NCBI RefSeq assembly: GCF_003672135.1
Contig: NC_039506.1
Location: forward strand, 22,042,497 to 22,106,496
DNA: 64,000 nucleotides
Origin: Ooceraea biroi
Lineage: Eukaryota; Arthropoda; Insecta; Hymenoptera; Formicidae
Direction of reading: 5' to 3'
Each line of letters begins with the position of its first letter. Position 1 is the stretch's first letter. A program made the translations under genes and the position numbers. The notes under the pieces are model-generated. The model was not told where the DNA came from, ran no database searches, and was given only the letters and a program-made list of their open reading frames with translations. This document shows positions 26,682-39,761 of this stretch, piece after piece.

Positions 26682-26960
26682 TAGAGTCCCTATAATAAGA
26701 GTCTTGCCATAAGGCGATCTGGGCAAAATCCTGCGAGAGAGAGGGATACATTGGGTGCTTTCCAATTGCTTACACATCTTAACACAAAAGCATTTTATTG
26801 GCTATATATTATCTTGTAAGGTTTTTTAAATAATATATAGCCAATAAAATGCTTTTGTGTTAAGATGTGTAAGCAATTGGAAAGCACCCAATGTATCCCT
26901 CTCTCTCGCAGGATTTTGCCCAGATCGCCTTATGGCAAGACTCTTATTATAGGGACTCTA
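26682..26960. mobile_element. hAT-like MITE, perfect foldback
   Basis: Seen: two arms, 26682-26812 and 26830-26960, are exact reverse complements over all 131 bp, separated by a 17-nt loop (CTTGTAAGGTTTTTTAA). The ends read TAGAG...CTCTA. An identical 8-bp direct repeat, GTCACGAC, flanks the element. Known: hAT elements make 8-bp target duplications and have ends of the C/TAG-N-G type. Inferred: this is a non-autonomous hAT-type MITE that would need a transposase supplied from elsewhere. It has no coding capacity. Perfect arm identity suggests recent insertion, or arm homogenisation by gene conversion. The inverted symmetry extends 3 bp further on each side (GAC/GTC), and the flanking direct repeat could be read as 10 bp, because TA follows the right copy. 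Confidence 0.93.
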
Positions 26961-26968
26961 GTCACGAC
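26961..26968. repeat. right target-site duplication of the hAT-like MITE
   Basis: GTCACGAC, identical to 26674-26681. Confidence 0.85.
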
Positions 26969-28927
26969 TAAGGCACGAAGAACTGTTTCTTTAAGTAATC
27001 GCCAATTCTCGGACACTTTTGTGTTACCTCAATAAATTAGAAATTGGAGTTTAGAACAAATTAAAGAAATTAATTTCATATGTAATGGAATGCACTTACG
27101 CGATATATGTCGGTTATGTTATTGCTATTGATGTGTTTGGTCTCTACAAGCGTCTACGTACCTGAAACAAAGAAGAAAGATTATTAGAATTTAAGTGAAA
27201 TAATCATACGCGGATCAATAAGCAAATTTCTATTATAAAAAATTGAAAATACCAATATTATTTAATGGATATCACTTGCACTTTGCACATGTTGCAAGAT
27301 CGTTTGTTAATTCTTGTAAATACTTTGGCATTTTAAGGCGTTCAATTGCAAACAAATTTACTGCAATCGTAACGTCGTTGACACACACCGATATTAGTAG
27401 AAGCGAATTTGTGCTCTCCACAAATTTGGTGTAATGCCGCATTCTGCGTTCAATATAATTTCGCTATTTCCCCATAATAAGCTGAATGCAATAAAGCTCA
27501 AACAACGATTAATTAAATGCGAGGGACTAATTCTCTATCAACAAATGCACACACATATATATATGTACATATATATACAATAATATCAAGCTCGCGTTAC
27601 GCTAGAGCAGGCAGAGAAATAGGATCGTTTAAAATAATTTACTGTTAAATGCGTAGTTATATACCGAGGTAATAATAATTAGCAGTACCTGTTATATCTG
27701 ATGCGCGGGGAATTACGATGAAGGGACACGTCGCGGTATAGTTTGTTAACAGTCTCGGCCGCGTGGAAACGGTGATTTATATTTTAATCGAGCGCTGTCC
27801 ATCAAACTGCACCGACTTCCATTTCGCTTCTTTTAATTCACTTGGTAATTAAGCGGCCGCGCGCGCCGCGCGCCATGTTTCCGCACATTTAAAACTTTAC
27901 GGCGACTGAAATGGCGAAGTTCGGAATGGCGCGGCGCACGCCACCCTTTCTATCTCAGACATCATTAAATTTAAGGGTATTTAAAGGGCCGATGCATGTA
28001 CAGGCGGGCGACTTTAAACTTTCTTTTTCCTTATGCGGATGACTTACGCCACCCCTGGTGGTGTCACCATCAATCTTCGGGGCGGGCGTATGGCGCGAGC
28101 ACGGGGGGTGCTGCGGCTCTTCTCTCTCTCGACTCACCCTCGCCGAATAGTTGCCTGAAGTACCCCCGACTCGCGCGAGGTGACGTGCGTATGTACGAAC
28201 ACTTTTACGCCGACCACCCGATATGCTTTTGATTAAAACGCACCCCCTCGCTAATATCAACTCGATCCTCGGCTGTTACCGATTATTGCGTGCTGCGAAA
28301 GACATTCCATCGACTGAATAAAAAGATAAATGCACAGGAGATGGCGCGGTCTCTCAAGAGCGGGAAGATGACGAAGGGAGGAACAATCGATTACTCACGC
28401 CGTGACGCACGTGACGGAAATGGCAAATTAGAAGCACGGATTTGACTGTAAGCAAGTTCTTTTCTTCGACACGACAAACATGGGAGAATACGCGACGTGA
28501 TCAGCGCTGCTTTCTGTTAACAGAAACAAACGTAGGTTTATCATTGTTTGAAAGTACAAGCTCGCAAAATACAAAGAGAATCATAGCTTTACAGCATTCG
28601 TTGAACGGGGGGGAGCATTACTCGTGATCGACGTGAACATCTGAATGTGCGTACATTAATTCGTCAGTGAATTTAATTTCGACCGACACAATGCGGTGCA
28701 CGCTCAACTGTTCGCGCTCAAAATGCGAGCGTCCTCTTAATCAAACGCTTCGATCGTGTATAAATTTTCGCACGGTCCGCGCTTTCGGATCCGAGCAGTC
28801 ACGTCAATATTAATGATCGGCCCGGTATTGCAAATACTCGGTCCTTCCACTATCTTCCTCTCCGCGGGAGACGGGGTTACGGAGTTACAACTCCATGTAA
28901 TTATCCGCAGGCAGGGCGAATACTAAT
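26969..28927. other. non-coding stretch, AT-rich then CpG-rich
   Basis: AT-rich DNA to about 27700, including a TA/TG compound repeat at 27549-27578 that is itself palindromic (CATATATATATGTACATATATATA). CpG-rich DNA follows at about 27840-28260. No gene is supported. Confidence 0.4.
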
Positions 28928-28977
28928 GGGAGGAAGAGGGAGACAGAGAGAGAGAGAGGGAGAGAAAGGAGACAGAG
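28928..28977. repeat. GA-rich microsatellite
   Basis: GGGAGGAAGAGGGAGACAG followed by an (AG)n run and GGGAGAGAAAGGAGAC; all purine except for two C. Confidence 0.85.
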
Positions 28978-29177
28978 CTCTCTCGAAGGCGCGCGGGTGA
29001 AGACCAGAGCCGGATGATCCGTCGGCAAAATACCACCTCCTCCTAACCCGACCTGACCTTAGGAGGCAGCCAGTCAAGAACCTTCTTCTTCTCGGCTGCA
29101 TCTCGCAACGCTGCGTCTCCTTCACGGAGAGCGCCTCGAGTCCTCTCAGCCTCCCACGCGCGCGCGAGCGCAAACGC

Positions 29178-29202
29178 GAGTGAGCAAGCGAGCGAGCGAG
29201 CG
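29178..29202. repeat. (GAGC)n short tandem repeat
   Basis: GAGTGAGCAAG followed by three exact GCGA units. A similar run occurs at 57201-57221. Confidence 0.75.
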
Positions 29203-32200
29203 ATCCCAACTTGGGCGCGTGATTGCCGAGGTACAATGCACCTGCACGTGCATCGCGTGGAGAGCTTCGAGAGCATCTCCATCGTGTAGCAGGTGACTGC
29301 CGGCACGTACATAAGTTATTCGCATTGAAATACCTCCTGGAAATGGTCTTGAAAGATTAATGAGCGCCATTGGGGGGGATTAAAGTGACCCGGGTCGGTT
29401 ATGTATCTGCATATACGGCAAAATTGAATTCGCCCGAGATACAGCCGGCCCCCGCGCGCGAGGAAATTGCAAATTTTTCCGCGTACGCGTTAGAATCTCA
29501 CCGTACTGCCGATGCCGCGTTATGTTGCGCATCTGAATCACGACTTTTTCGCCGCCGGTAGACGCGATATTTCATGCATCGCTACGTGACCGTCTCCAGC
29601 GATTTCTCGGGAGATCCATATTTTTTCTCTCACAACAACGGTTCGGCTTGACTATAGTGTATAATTAATTTTTCTGCCAGGCACTCGTAAAATCCATACA
29701 ATTTATACGAGCACCATTCAAGGCCAGTCGAACGTCATCTTCGGGGCCGCGCGAGGATTAATGAATGTCGGCTATCGTGATGAATAGTTTTGGCACAACA
29801 ACAAAGCGGCGGACGGATAAACTATTCGCGGAAACTTGAATGATGCATCGCGGCTCAGAGATGAAACGTGTCCATCGAGTGATCCATGATCCACGATCCA
29901 CGATCCACGATCGGTATTCGCCAGGGGTACGTCACCGGTTTCCCCCTTTTCTCTCCGCATACCCGCGACCGTAGTCGTAGTCGGCTATTTAACAAAATTG
30001 AGCCTCCCACGAATTCCCGACGAGCCCCCGGCGACTGTCATTACCGGCAGGTAGAGGGTGAACGAGACCTCGGCAAATTATCATGATCGTTTGGCGGGCT
30101 GCTAGCAGCGAGAGATCGATTTGCGAGGCACATCCGCAGACGATGTATCCCGCCGGACACCCCGACGCCGCAGCGAGAAGAAAATTGCCAAGAACGCCCG
30201 TGAATATCGCTCGTCGCCTACGCGACCTCTCGGCCCGTCCATCATGACTCATCACCACCTAACGATTACGAGATGCCGGGGACGTTTCCTCGGCAGCATC
30301 ATCGCGAACACCGCGATTGCGGGAGTGCGAGTCTTCCTTCCTTTCCGACTGGATTCCCCGGATCGGCGGGAGCGAATTATTCGAGATGTCGATGTCGGGG
30401 CTGGTGGCGATAGTGCCTTCTCTCCCGCGGAAAGTTCTGCAGAAGACAGCGCGATCGTCTGGCCGTGGAGCCGTTTAAAGTCTGGTTATAGCAGGCTTGG
30501 GTTGAATTAATGGAAATGCACGTCCGGCGAACGGTCCGATAGACGTATGAGAAAGACCCCGAGGGCTCGGCCACGGACTGATAAAGGCTGCTTTTAACCC
30601 TTAACTGGTATTCCCGGTACGTCTTAACGATGATATATGACGTGACAGGATCACGCCTGACCTTGATGGCCGAGCAACGAGGATAAATGGAGCCGTTACA
30701 CTATTTGGCGGCATGCCGATGCCCTCTCCTCGTGAATAATGATCGAAAGGCGGAGGAGTACCTGCTAATGGCTGACCGCTAGATTATACGCGAGATATAA
30801 GCGGGACATTCGCGATCGCGTCGCTACGCTGAAAAAAATCGAGACGTCGCCTCACTCGATCAACGATCGAATGGAGAGTCTAAAGAAGGCAGCTGGTTTC
30901 TACGGTGTCGGTGTCAGACATTTGTCTTCCGGATGATGGCGAATTTGCAGATGGCGAACAGAGTGAGATAACTGACGATCGTGCCAAGACGGATAAACAC
31001 GTTTGTGTATTCAACAGGTGCCGCGGTAAATATGAGCCCCGCTTCGGTTTACTTTTTTTATTCATTTCAGCTCGCTTCGTTTCGTCATCCCCGACGGTGT
31101 CACCCTCCGACGTCGCGAGGCGGGGAGCGCGCGCGGATGGGGAGGAATTACAAGATCTTGTCTGGCAAATATTTACGCGATAACCCGCGAGAAATGTCAT
31201 CCCCCGGGGATCCTGGCGGGTAATTGCATCGTGCAGCACCGAGGCCGTGACTCGCTCGTCGCCGAGCGAACGTGCTCGAGAACGGACCGGTCCATCGGAG
31301 TACAAAGAGTCGCCTTCGTCCAGGATGGACCACACACGGGCAGACCATTGTTTCAATTCAGGCTTCAAGCCGCTCGGCGACGTACGCGAGTCTCGTCAAT
31401 AAGACTCGTTGAGAGACGCTTACATGCCTCCGCACGGTCTGTCGTCGAATTAACATCGATTAGTACGCCCATTAGGCAAATGGAGGATCGTGACGATCCA
31501 CGAGAACGCGGCTACCGATCGAAATTAGCATTCGACGCGTCCTTTGCAATCGCCTTGATGAACAGAGAGATGGCATTGGGGAAGAAAAAGACCTCTTTGT
31601 TCCCCGATAGAGCGCTCGCTGTTGCAAGTTGTGCTACTGATGGGGACCCAAGACGCGCTTTTATGCGCTGAGAAGTTTTATCTGCAGCATTATAATAAGC
31701 TTCCGAGATTAATTTTGTTAACTCAAAGTGTCGCTGCTGAACTCTCGGTTTGCAAATCATCGATTCCGTACGTCGACACCGTGTTTCTATTCGAAAAGAG
31801 TATTCCGTGATAAATTATGCGTAAGTAAATGTAATCCAGCATGAGAGTCCGTGATATATACATATGTGTAAACTTTGGATTCACGATTATCGTTCCTCGA
31901 ACGACGTGAATTGCATCCCGCTGAATCCGAGAAAGGAGAGATACTGCTGTGTACGTCCCATGATGCATCATTACGAGGATCCATACGTAGCGGAAAGGCT
32001 GGATGAACGAACAATGACGATAATTTCAAGGAGAAGGAGAGAAATCCGTTTAGTTCCGGTGGATGAGTGTCCCTTCGGTGGAGAAAGGCGAGTAGGGCCG
32101 TCGCGTTTTATCCACGGGTAGGCATTTTGACGGATTTAACGGCCCCAATTTTCGTCGTACGAAGGTCCTTTTACTGCGTGCAGTACATACCGATCTACTA

Positions 32201-32217
32201 CTCTCTCACTTTTCCCT
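29203..32217. other. CpG-rich non-coding stretch
   Basis: High CpG with many medium-length frames (up to 162 codons at 30880-31368, minus strand), none with a recognisable domain. A threefold CCACGATCCACGATC repeat lies near 29887-29912. No gene, RNA or transposon is supported. Confidence 0.4.
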
Positions 32218-32250
32218 TCTCTCTCTCTCTCTCTCTCTCTCGCTCGCTCG
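32218..32250. repeat. (CT)n/(CTCG)n microsatellite
   Basis: About twelve CT units followed by CGCTCGCTCG. Confidence 0.9.
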
Positions 32251-33049
32251 TAATCGGTTTTGCGAGGCATTGCGTGGCATCTACCCGCGAGATTAGTGCA
32301 CGCGATCGAAGCTTTCAGGCTTCTGAAAAATTTATGAGCTGTCCGACGTGCAAAACGAGAGAGAAGCGTGTGATCAATAAGTATCGGAATGCGTCGATTT
32401 ATAGTATATGCTCTACCGTACACTACCGGGATGTGACGGCTTAAGCGTTTAGCTGGAAAACGCAGTTAAATTACAGGCTTTCTTTGTGAATCGCACAGTT
32501 TAAAAAAAATGTATTTTTTAATAGGATTTTCGATAAAATCTCGCACCGCTTTTCACATTGCAACTATGCACGATGTAACAAATAGAATGTAAAGAGTTCA
32601 GATATTATGATAGTACAGAAATCCCTCATGAAATTGAAAAGCACACACATTTTTTAACAGACACACTTGCTTGCTAGAGATACTACTTTAAGCAGATGTT
32701 CGCCATGATTGAATTTATTCTCATTAAAGGCGGCCCTGCCTTCGTCTGTTACAGATCGTTTTTCGCCACATCGGCGATCGACGAGTCTCTATCCTCTTCA
32801 GAAAAACGCGCATTCTCTGGCGGCGAGAGATCACCTCCATCATACATCCGTCGGCGTTTGGCAACTGTTGGTAGCCGTTGGCGTCCCATGGAACGTGATG
32901 GAGCGGACGTAAAAACGAGGGCGACGAGGGAAGAGGGTAAAAATCGGTTCGGCCTCCCTCGCCGTCGATGTTGCGTACGATTTTCCACGTAGCGGAGCAT
33001 GCCTGAACGGACGCGCCGCCTGCTCGAAATAAAAGAGAGCACGCTGCTC
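32251..33049. other. non-coding stretch
   Basis: An AT-rich part (32450-32700) and then a CpG-rich part with overlapping frames on both strands. Those translations are Arg-rich and unrecognised. Confidence 0.4.
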
Positions 33050-33103
33050 TTCTACTCTCTCCTTTTTCTCTTTTTCTTTCTCTTTCTCTCTCTTTCTCTT
33101 CCC
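33050..33103. repeat. polypyrimidine tract
   Basis: A CT/CTTT-rich run with almost no purines. It creates the Arg/Glu/Lys-rich frames on the minus strand (for example 32724-33239). Confidence 0.85.
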
Positions 33104-35699
33104 TCCGCGACAACCCTTTCGGCGCTGCCATCCGCCATCCCGTCGTCGTTCCTTTGGGGAGAGAAAAAAAAGCATATCGACTTCTTCCTCTTCTTCGGCT
33201 GAACGAAAATCGTGAAGCAACTTCGGCTCCACGCCCCATTTGCCGGGTCGTTTCCGTAAATAGCTAATGGCCGGAGTGCTGCCTCCAACGTGGTATCATA
33301 TTTCCCGAAAGGCAAGCTTGGACTAACGGACTCTCCCTCTCTCAGAATGTCCTCTCCTTCCTCGTGCACGTATTTTCCGTTTGTGTTTCCTCGCGCCGTC
33401 TCACGTCGCGTCGCCTCTCGTCTCGTGTAGTTCCGCGACGATTGAATGCGTTCAGGAGCATCACGCTGTTCCATAACTCAGCGTCTCCTTGAATCCTACT
33501 TTTCACTCCGCAGCGCGGATTTGGAACGAAGAAACGTGTAAAGTATTAACTGTATTCAAGCACGCCCGAGTGGCTTGGGGACGCGCCGCGCGCCCTGAAC
33601 GTTTTCGATTACTATTCTGTAAATGGAAAATTTCAAAAGGGGGATCTACCCGGGCAGGAAGAACGTTCCTGCACAAATTTATGTGCGCGCGACAATCGAT
33701 CGTATTTCTATTTAAAAAATTTTGACATCAACATATATATATATATTTATATTTATATTTATATTTAATCTTTCTACGTGCACTACGAGTATATTCTAAA
33801 TAAAAAATATAAAATAAATGTTACAGTAACGAACGAAGATTACGTCTGTGAGGCGATATAAAAAGAGATAAAGGGGCAATCGTTTCCTCGTCATTGTTTC
33901 CTCGACGATTGTACTCTGGAGCTCCCCTTTGCGAATTCGAGAGCGTCTTGCAAGACCCGTATCGTCTTAAGGGCGGACAGGGTGAAGAGCTCGGCGAGGT
34001 CATCCGAAACTGGCAGCTGGCGAGTTCGTGTTCGGAGACAGCCGTGAGAAAGGCAAGGATAGGAGAGGCAGCAGGGGGACGGCCGCTATCGAAGAGAGGG
34101 GAAAAAAGAGTCGGTACGGAATCATAAGAGGAGAGAAGGGAACACGAATCTCGCAATAAGATGCAACCGGAGATAAAGCCTCGACACCCCCGACCAATTC
34201 GTTCTTTCGAGGTTCAGAGGCCAGTTATTATTACGGAGATGTGGTGTTCTTCCGCTCCACCAGATGCTACGCGGAGATCAAAGAGGATCGGTGGCTGCGA
34301 GTGCCACAAGGCTGGAGAACGTGTTACTCTTTTAACGGGGACGCGATCGACGCTCTTCTAATGGCATCGACATCCCCGCGATGCGAACGAGTGTCCGGCG
34401 GGATGGGATGTCGATCGACAAGAATTCTGGCGGATCTCTGGCGCGATACGTGTGTCTTCCTTTGTGCCCCGAAATTGGAACATCGTGTACTGATCAGACC
34501 ATCGGAGCGAGAGACAGGCATCTATATCCACTCACGTCGGGCTGACCCGTTCTCACCTCCGCGCGCGCGTTTTATCGGCGCGCGTTAAAACAATCCCCCT
34601 GTACCGTTGATGGACGGAATGAGAACGATCGTGTTTGGATTGATGCGATCGCGGAATTTGATCGATCGCCCGCCGAATGGATTGAGAGTGCGCGTCTTCC
34701 CCCTGTCAATTCCATTAGAAGGTCCTGTTTCAATCGTTTCTTCGAGCGATCGTGTCCTTTCTCTATTTTCGAATATAGTTAAGGGATGTATTTAACTATC
34801 GTTATGATTACTGTCATTGTCTTCTCTCGTGTGTTTTATATGTGTAACATACAGATGCAATAATATATAATACAAAGAGATAAACGGCGACACTGTCTGT
34901 TTGAAAAGAAACAAATGCGTTCATCTGTGTAACTGCCACAACGCCACACGAAACACGTTCGTCAAAATATATTCCGCTTGTTATATTAATTTTGAACGTG
35001 ACTGGACGTCGTAAGTGGAATGGGGACAACTGCCGGGATATTCACAGGACTACCTATAAATCTTGAATGACCAAATTTGATAATAGAAATTAATTAAAGT
35101 CGGACACGACAGATATGATAATTAATCTCATTGTTTGGGATCGGGATCGATCTCGCCTATTACGTCCTCCTGACGGCCCTTGCGCCCTAATTGCGCACGA
35201 TACTCGCGAACCCCGAATGCGATTTCAATGGAGTCACTCTGCGAGTCTATTACACCGCGGGGAGATCAAACGTTCGCGCGCACATTCGCGGATAGGGTTG
35301 CTGCTGCGCGCCGGGGCCACAATTTCATCGAAAACTTCGCGACCTACATACATAAAACCACTTTGCGCACCGAAAGGCACAAAGGACGTGGTCCGGCTCA
35401 TTCATTTTGAGTTCGCTCGACACTGTATTGGTGCCGGGGTACCAGCGCTGCTTTGCCCGATGATACATTTAAAAGCTCGCGGGAGTTCGCATCGGATTTT
35501 CGCTCAAAAACAAAAAGCAGCGCGTGGTGGACAAAATAAAAAAAGATAACATAAAAAAGTACACACAAAAAAAATTAAAAATGCGTCGGTAGCTTCGATA
35601 GTAATATATACGTGCGGCGATGTCTAAAATGATAATGGATAACTCGAAGGTACGGCCCCGCGAGGACGCCGTAAAAATAGTTCATTCGTGATATTTCAC
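33104..35699. other. non-coding stretch with a TTTATA repeat
   Basis: Positions 33731-33769 hold (AT)n followed by four ATTTAT-type hexamer units. GA-rich and CpG-rich patches lie at 34020-34160. Frames of up to 144 codons (35115-35549) show no domain. No gene is supported. Confidence 0.4.
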
Positions 35700-35880
35700 G
35701 GCGGCAGCTCGTTTGGCAAGGGAGAGAGAGATGGGGGATGGCATCGAAGAGCACGAGGAGAACAATGTTCGGAGAGGGAGAGGGAGGAAAGGGGAGACAA
35801 AGGGGGTGAGAGGAAGATGGAACAGCTACCGGGATTTAATATTGTATATCGCGCGAGAAGATGAGAGGCGTACACGAAAA

Positions 35881-35895
35881 AGGGAAAGAGAAAGA

Positions 35896-35940
<45 letters not shown>
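35881..35940. repeat. long (GA)n microsatellite
   Basis: Purine-only. About 23 uninterrupted GA units at roughly 35889-35936, preceded by GGGAAAGAGAAAGAG. Interrupted purine-rich DNA extends upstream to about 35720. Confidence 0.92.
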
Positions 35941-35941
<1 letters not shown>

Positions 35942-38900
35942 AGCACGTACGTGTACATTCAACCAGACGTGTGTATGCACGCGCGGATACAACATGCATC
36001 TACGTGAACTCACACGGAGAAGGAAATATCCTCGTATACCTGATTATCCATCCGGTCGCACAGTCGCGCGCGCGCGCACCCGCGTGCGTTAACGTAATAT
36101 TATTAATGACTTTTTAATGAAATAAAGCGTGCGACAGGAAATTAAGCCCTCCTCTTCTGACGCTTCTGCCCGCTTCCCCCTTGCTACCTCCGCCGCCGCC
36201 TCTTTCGCCAGTTTATCGCTTCTCCGCTACCCCGTTTTTCTATTTTCCCCTTTTTTCTTTAATTTATGTCCCCATTTTCAGTATTAGTACGTCAGCTCTC
36301 CTTTATTCCATGTCTTTATCTTTAGAAATATATCATCTTCAAGAGCGGAAATAGGAGGAAGATATCATGATGAGTCATCTGTTTTAATGCATATTGATGC
36401 GTTCATATTCGTTTAAATTTATAATTGGGAAAAGAAATAGAGGGAAAATATTTACGTCGGTCGATTGTATTTGATCATCAATAACGCAAAACCGTATTAT
36501 CTTTGGTTGAATGTGCGAACAGCATTCTCTCTTTTAATGAAAAGAGGATCAAAATTTTACACTCCGGTAAGTATGCCGCGGCCTTTGCTGGCCTAAATTA
36601 AATTTTAATTATATGGACGTTAATTAAAATTCTGCGTGTTTAATAGACGCGCGCACGGAATGTGAATTAAAAATTCATTTCAGACGGGTTGCCCATAGAC
36701 GCGTACGCGTATGCGTTTATCATCGCGAACGCCGGAAAACTAGAATTGCGGGCGATACATTTTTAAATAATCATACAAATGAGAATCGACAACTAATTAA
36801 TTATGGCAATTAAATTACGTGAACAATATGACGTGATATTTTGGATTGCTATTTTATCCAATTCTTCTTTATGTATCTCCGCATGTTTATACATTTAAAA
36901 GATAAAAGCTGCGAGTACATGGACGCATCGATATTCGCATGTATATGTATAATATAATTGTGCTTCAATATTCGTATGTAAATTCACCCCAGTTACGTGT
37001 TCCACGAAACATGACGAATCGCGGCGTCCTTTAATTGCCGTAATGAATGTGCCAATTAGAAAGACTTTCGGTGGAGTGAAGGGAGGCGGACAAACGTATC
37101 TGAGACAGTACATCGCGCAATGAACGAATAAAAAGGGAACATCTCGAAGGGGCATCGGAGCGGCGAAAGGCACTTGCGATCGCGTGCGCTATTTAAAGAT
37201 CTCAAAGTGGCGATTCGACGCGCTCGTAAATACGGTCGGCGTAAATCTTCCGGCGGTCGTCCCCTCACGAAAATCCGGAATCACCCGCATGCGGGGATGC
37301 GGTCATCAGCTCTGTCAACGGTGCCGGAAGTCACTGATTTTTCACGCTTTTTATTCGTGGCGCACGCCGCCATCGGCTATTTACGACGAGCGCTTCTTTT
37401 GTCGGCAGAGTTAAAAGTACAGCTCAAAATTAAACATTGATACCGTTCGCTAGGTCAACATTGAAACACGAGAAGAATTCCAGTTTGAATTACAAAATCG
37501 AAGATATCGTATGTTGATGGCGCCGTGGGCTCATCTAACAAAACTATAAAATTCGGACGCTTTTATTCTACATAAATAAATATACATACACACTGCAGGC
37601 TATCATACAGTAGCGTAACAGGATATGATTTTATCTTTGATCGATAGTAAAAAAGAGCTTTACGATTTATCTAGCAGATTTCCTCTTATTTGACGAGACT
37701 CTGAAATTCCGGGACGGAGTTGGATTTATCGGCGCGGTGCACGATAATTTTTCGGCAGCAATGAATTAATCATGCCGCCGCTGTCGAGTGCGCGGAGCCG
37801 CCACGACCCTCTCGAGGGTTTTTCACAGGAACGTTCTCGTCTTCCTGGAGGGCGACTGGAAACCCACGATGGTTCGGTGAAGTGCGACGGTAAGAAAAAT
37901 ATTCGTCATCGTGTTCGCGCAGCCGGGAGGATAAGGGCGTTTCTTGCCGTCATCCTCCCGTTCGGCGACGGTTCCGGTCCGATGTGTTTCCGCAAGCGTG
38001 GCAAAAAGTTCGCGGGGGAATCCACGGGGGTGGATTCGCAGACTTGCCATCTCCTGGCGAGGTGACAGACGTGCGACATTCTTAATTTCGTCGGACGTCA
38101 ACGGAAGGCAGACGAAAAAGGACCCGACGGAAGTCATAAAGCCGGATAAGGGATTATATTCGGACGTGGCGTATTCCGGGCATGTTGCGATGACGTATAC
38201 GCGTCTGTCAAAGTGCTACGTCGAAAGATTCTTAGGAGAGACAGTTACCAACGAGACGGAAGCAATATCTCCCCGCTGAGAGCGTCTTGCGAGCTTGTAC
38301 AACAACGAGTATCAACGACTTGATCAATAAAAATATTTATCCAGTTATTAAATGGAACCGTACGGCAATTTAATTAAACGTGCGAAGTAAAGTTCAGTTA
38401 ATCAGCCAAGAGAATCTCTTTGATGTCTCGAGTGCCATCGAAATTGTTTCAAAAAATACCATGGCATCCGTATCTTTTAATTAATCATGATGAAAATGGC
38501 TTGATATAAATTACGATTACGTGTGTAAGTTGACGTAAAGTGGTTTTGTCACGAGGTTCATCTCGCTCTCGCTCTCATAAATGCCAGTAACAAACAACCG
38601 GAGAATAAACATGAGCGCGTTTGATGGAAAGAAATAATTGAACAAGAATATCACATAAATTTTATGTCATAGATATGGGACACAATAGTCTTTCCTCCGG
38701 TGCGAAATAATAATACACGTACGAGGATGGCAAACCAGATAAACATAAACGGAAATTCAATATTTAATCGCAAAACGCGAGAGCTCTCGATGCAATTGAA
38801 TATTAAATAAATTGATTATGAATTATATTAAACATTACAGCGCAAAAACGATACGGACTTGGCGCGTACATCCGGTATTTCTCTGCGATCTGTGGTACTC

Positions 38901-39440
38901 GTGCGACAAACGGGCGCGCGTTTGCGTTCAGAAGCTTTTTTTCAGCGCGTTGCAGCACACAGGAGCGCGCGCGCGCTTTCAGATACGAATTCATGTATTT
39001 CGTCGAATGATGAAAGAGGTGACTGTTGCAGTCTTCCGCCATCCTCTCCCATCTCGTTCACCATCAATTTACTCTATCGGATACGCGCGTTGGCCGATGA
39101 CGATGGTACTAGAGAGATCCGTAGGGGTGGGTTTGGGCGTTGGATTTCCATTGGAGGCGGTCGTTGACAATAGCCGGGACAATGCGAGTACCGGTGGCGC
39201 CGTATGCCGACACAAAGGCCGACAATAGATTGCTAAAAAGGAAACCAAGTAAATACGAGGGCCCTCTCATCTCGTACACGGGAATTACATTAATGAAACT
39301 AACTAATGCTGGAACAATGGACCGGGAAACTTTACCTTGGCTATCCGTCCTGAATCGCCGGCTTTAACCCCGCCAAGCCCCTCTGGCGCGGGGGAGGTTG
39401 CGTCGCATCCGTCAACCTGTACCATTCGTCCAGATTCGCG
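35941..39440. other. mostly AT-rich non-coding stretch
   Basis: An alternating CG run (CGCGCGCGCGC) lies near 36066-36078. AT-rich DNA at 36240-36900 has several TTAATTAAAATT-type words. CpG-rich blocks at 37150-37400 and 37780-38110 carry uninformative frames. No mobile element, RNA gene or coding exon could be supported. Confidence 0.4.
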
Positions 39441-39510
39441 AGCGACGCGACGAGATGAGACGGGACGAGACGAGACGAGACGCGACGAGACGAGACGCGA
39501 CGCGACGCGT
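39441..39510. repeat. GAGAC/GCGAC pentanucleotide minisatellite
   Basis: About twelve 5-bp units of GACGA/GACGC type with scattered A/C variation. It gives an Arg/Asp/Glu-repeat forward frame and an Arg/Leu/Val/Ser-repeat reverse frame; neither is a gene. Confidence 0.88.
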
Positions 39511-39723
39511 CAACATCGACGCGAAAGTGGAGACGTGAAGCACGTCGCAGCGCGCGGATGGAAAAAGCTGCGATACGTTCGCATACTTCTTTGACAGGTG
39601 ATTGACCTGCTGCCGCTGCAAAGTTTCGGATATTGGCGTGCAGTTTTTGCCAAGTTTTTGCCGATTCGCCATCTTAGTTCCTGTACACTGGCGAACGTCT
39701 GGCAACTGATACAATTTGTCGTA

Positions 39724-39761
39724 GCGAGTTGCGAGTTGCGAGTTGCGAGTTGCGCGAGTTT
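39724..39761. repeat. GCGAGTT heptanucleotide tandem repeat
   Basis: Four exact copies of GCGAGTT followed by GCGCGAGTT. Confidence 0.9.

Noticed and set aside
27549..27578. palindromic TA/TG run as a possible transposon end
   Set aside because: Simple dinucleotide repeats are naturally palindromic, and no target duplication or paired end is present.
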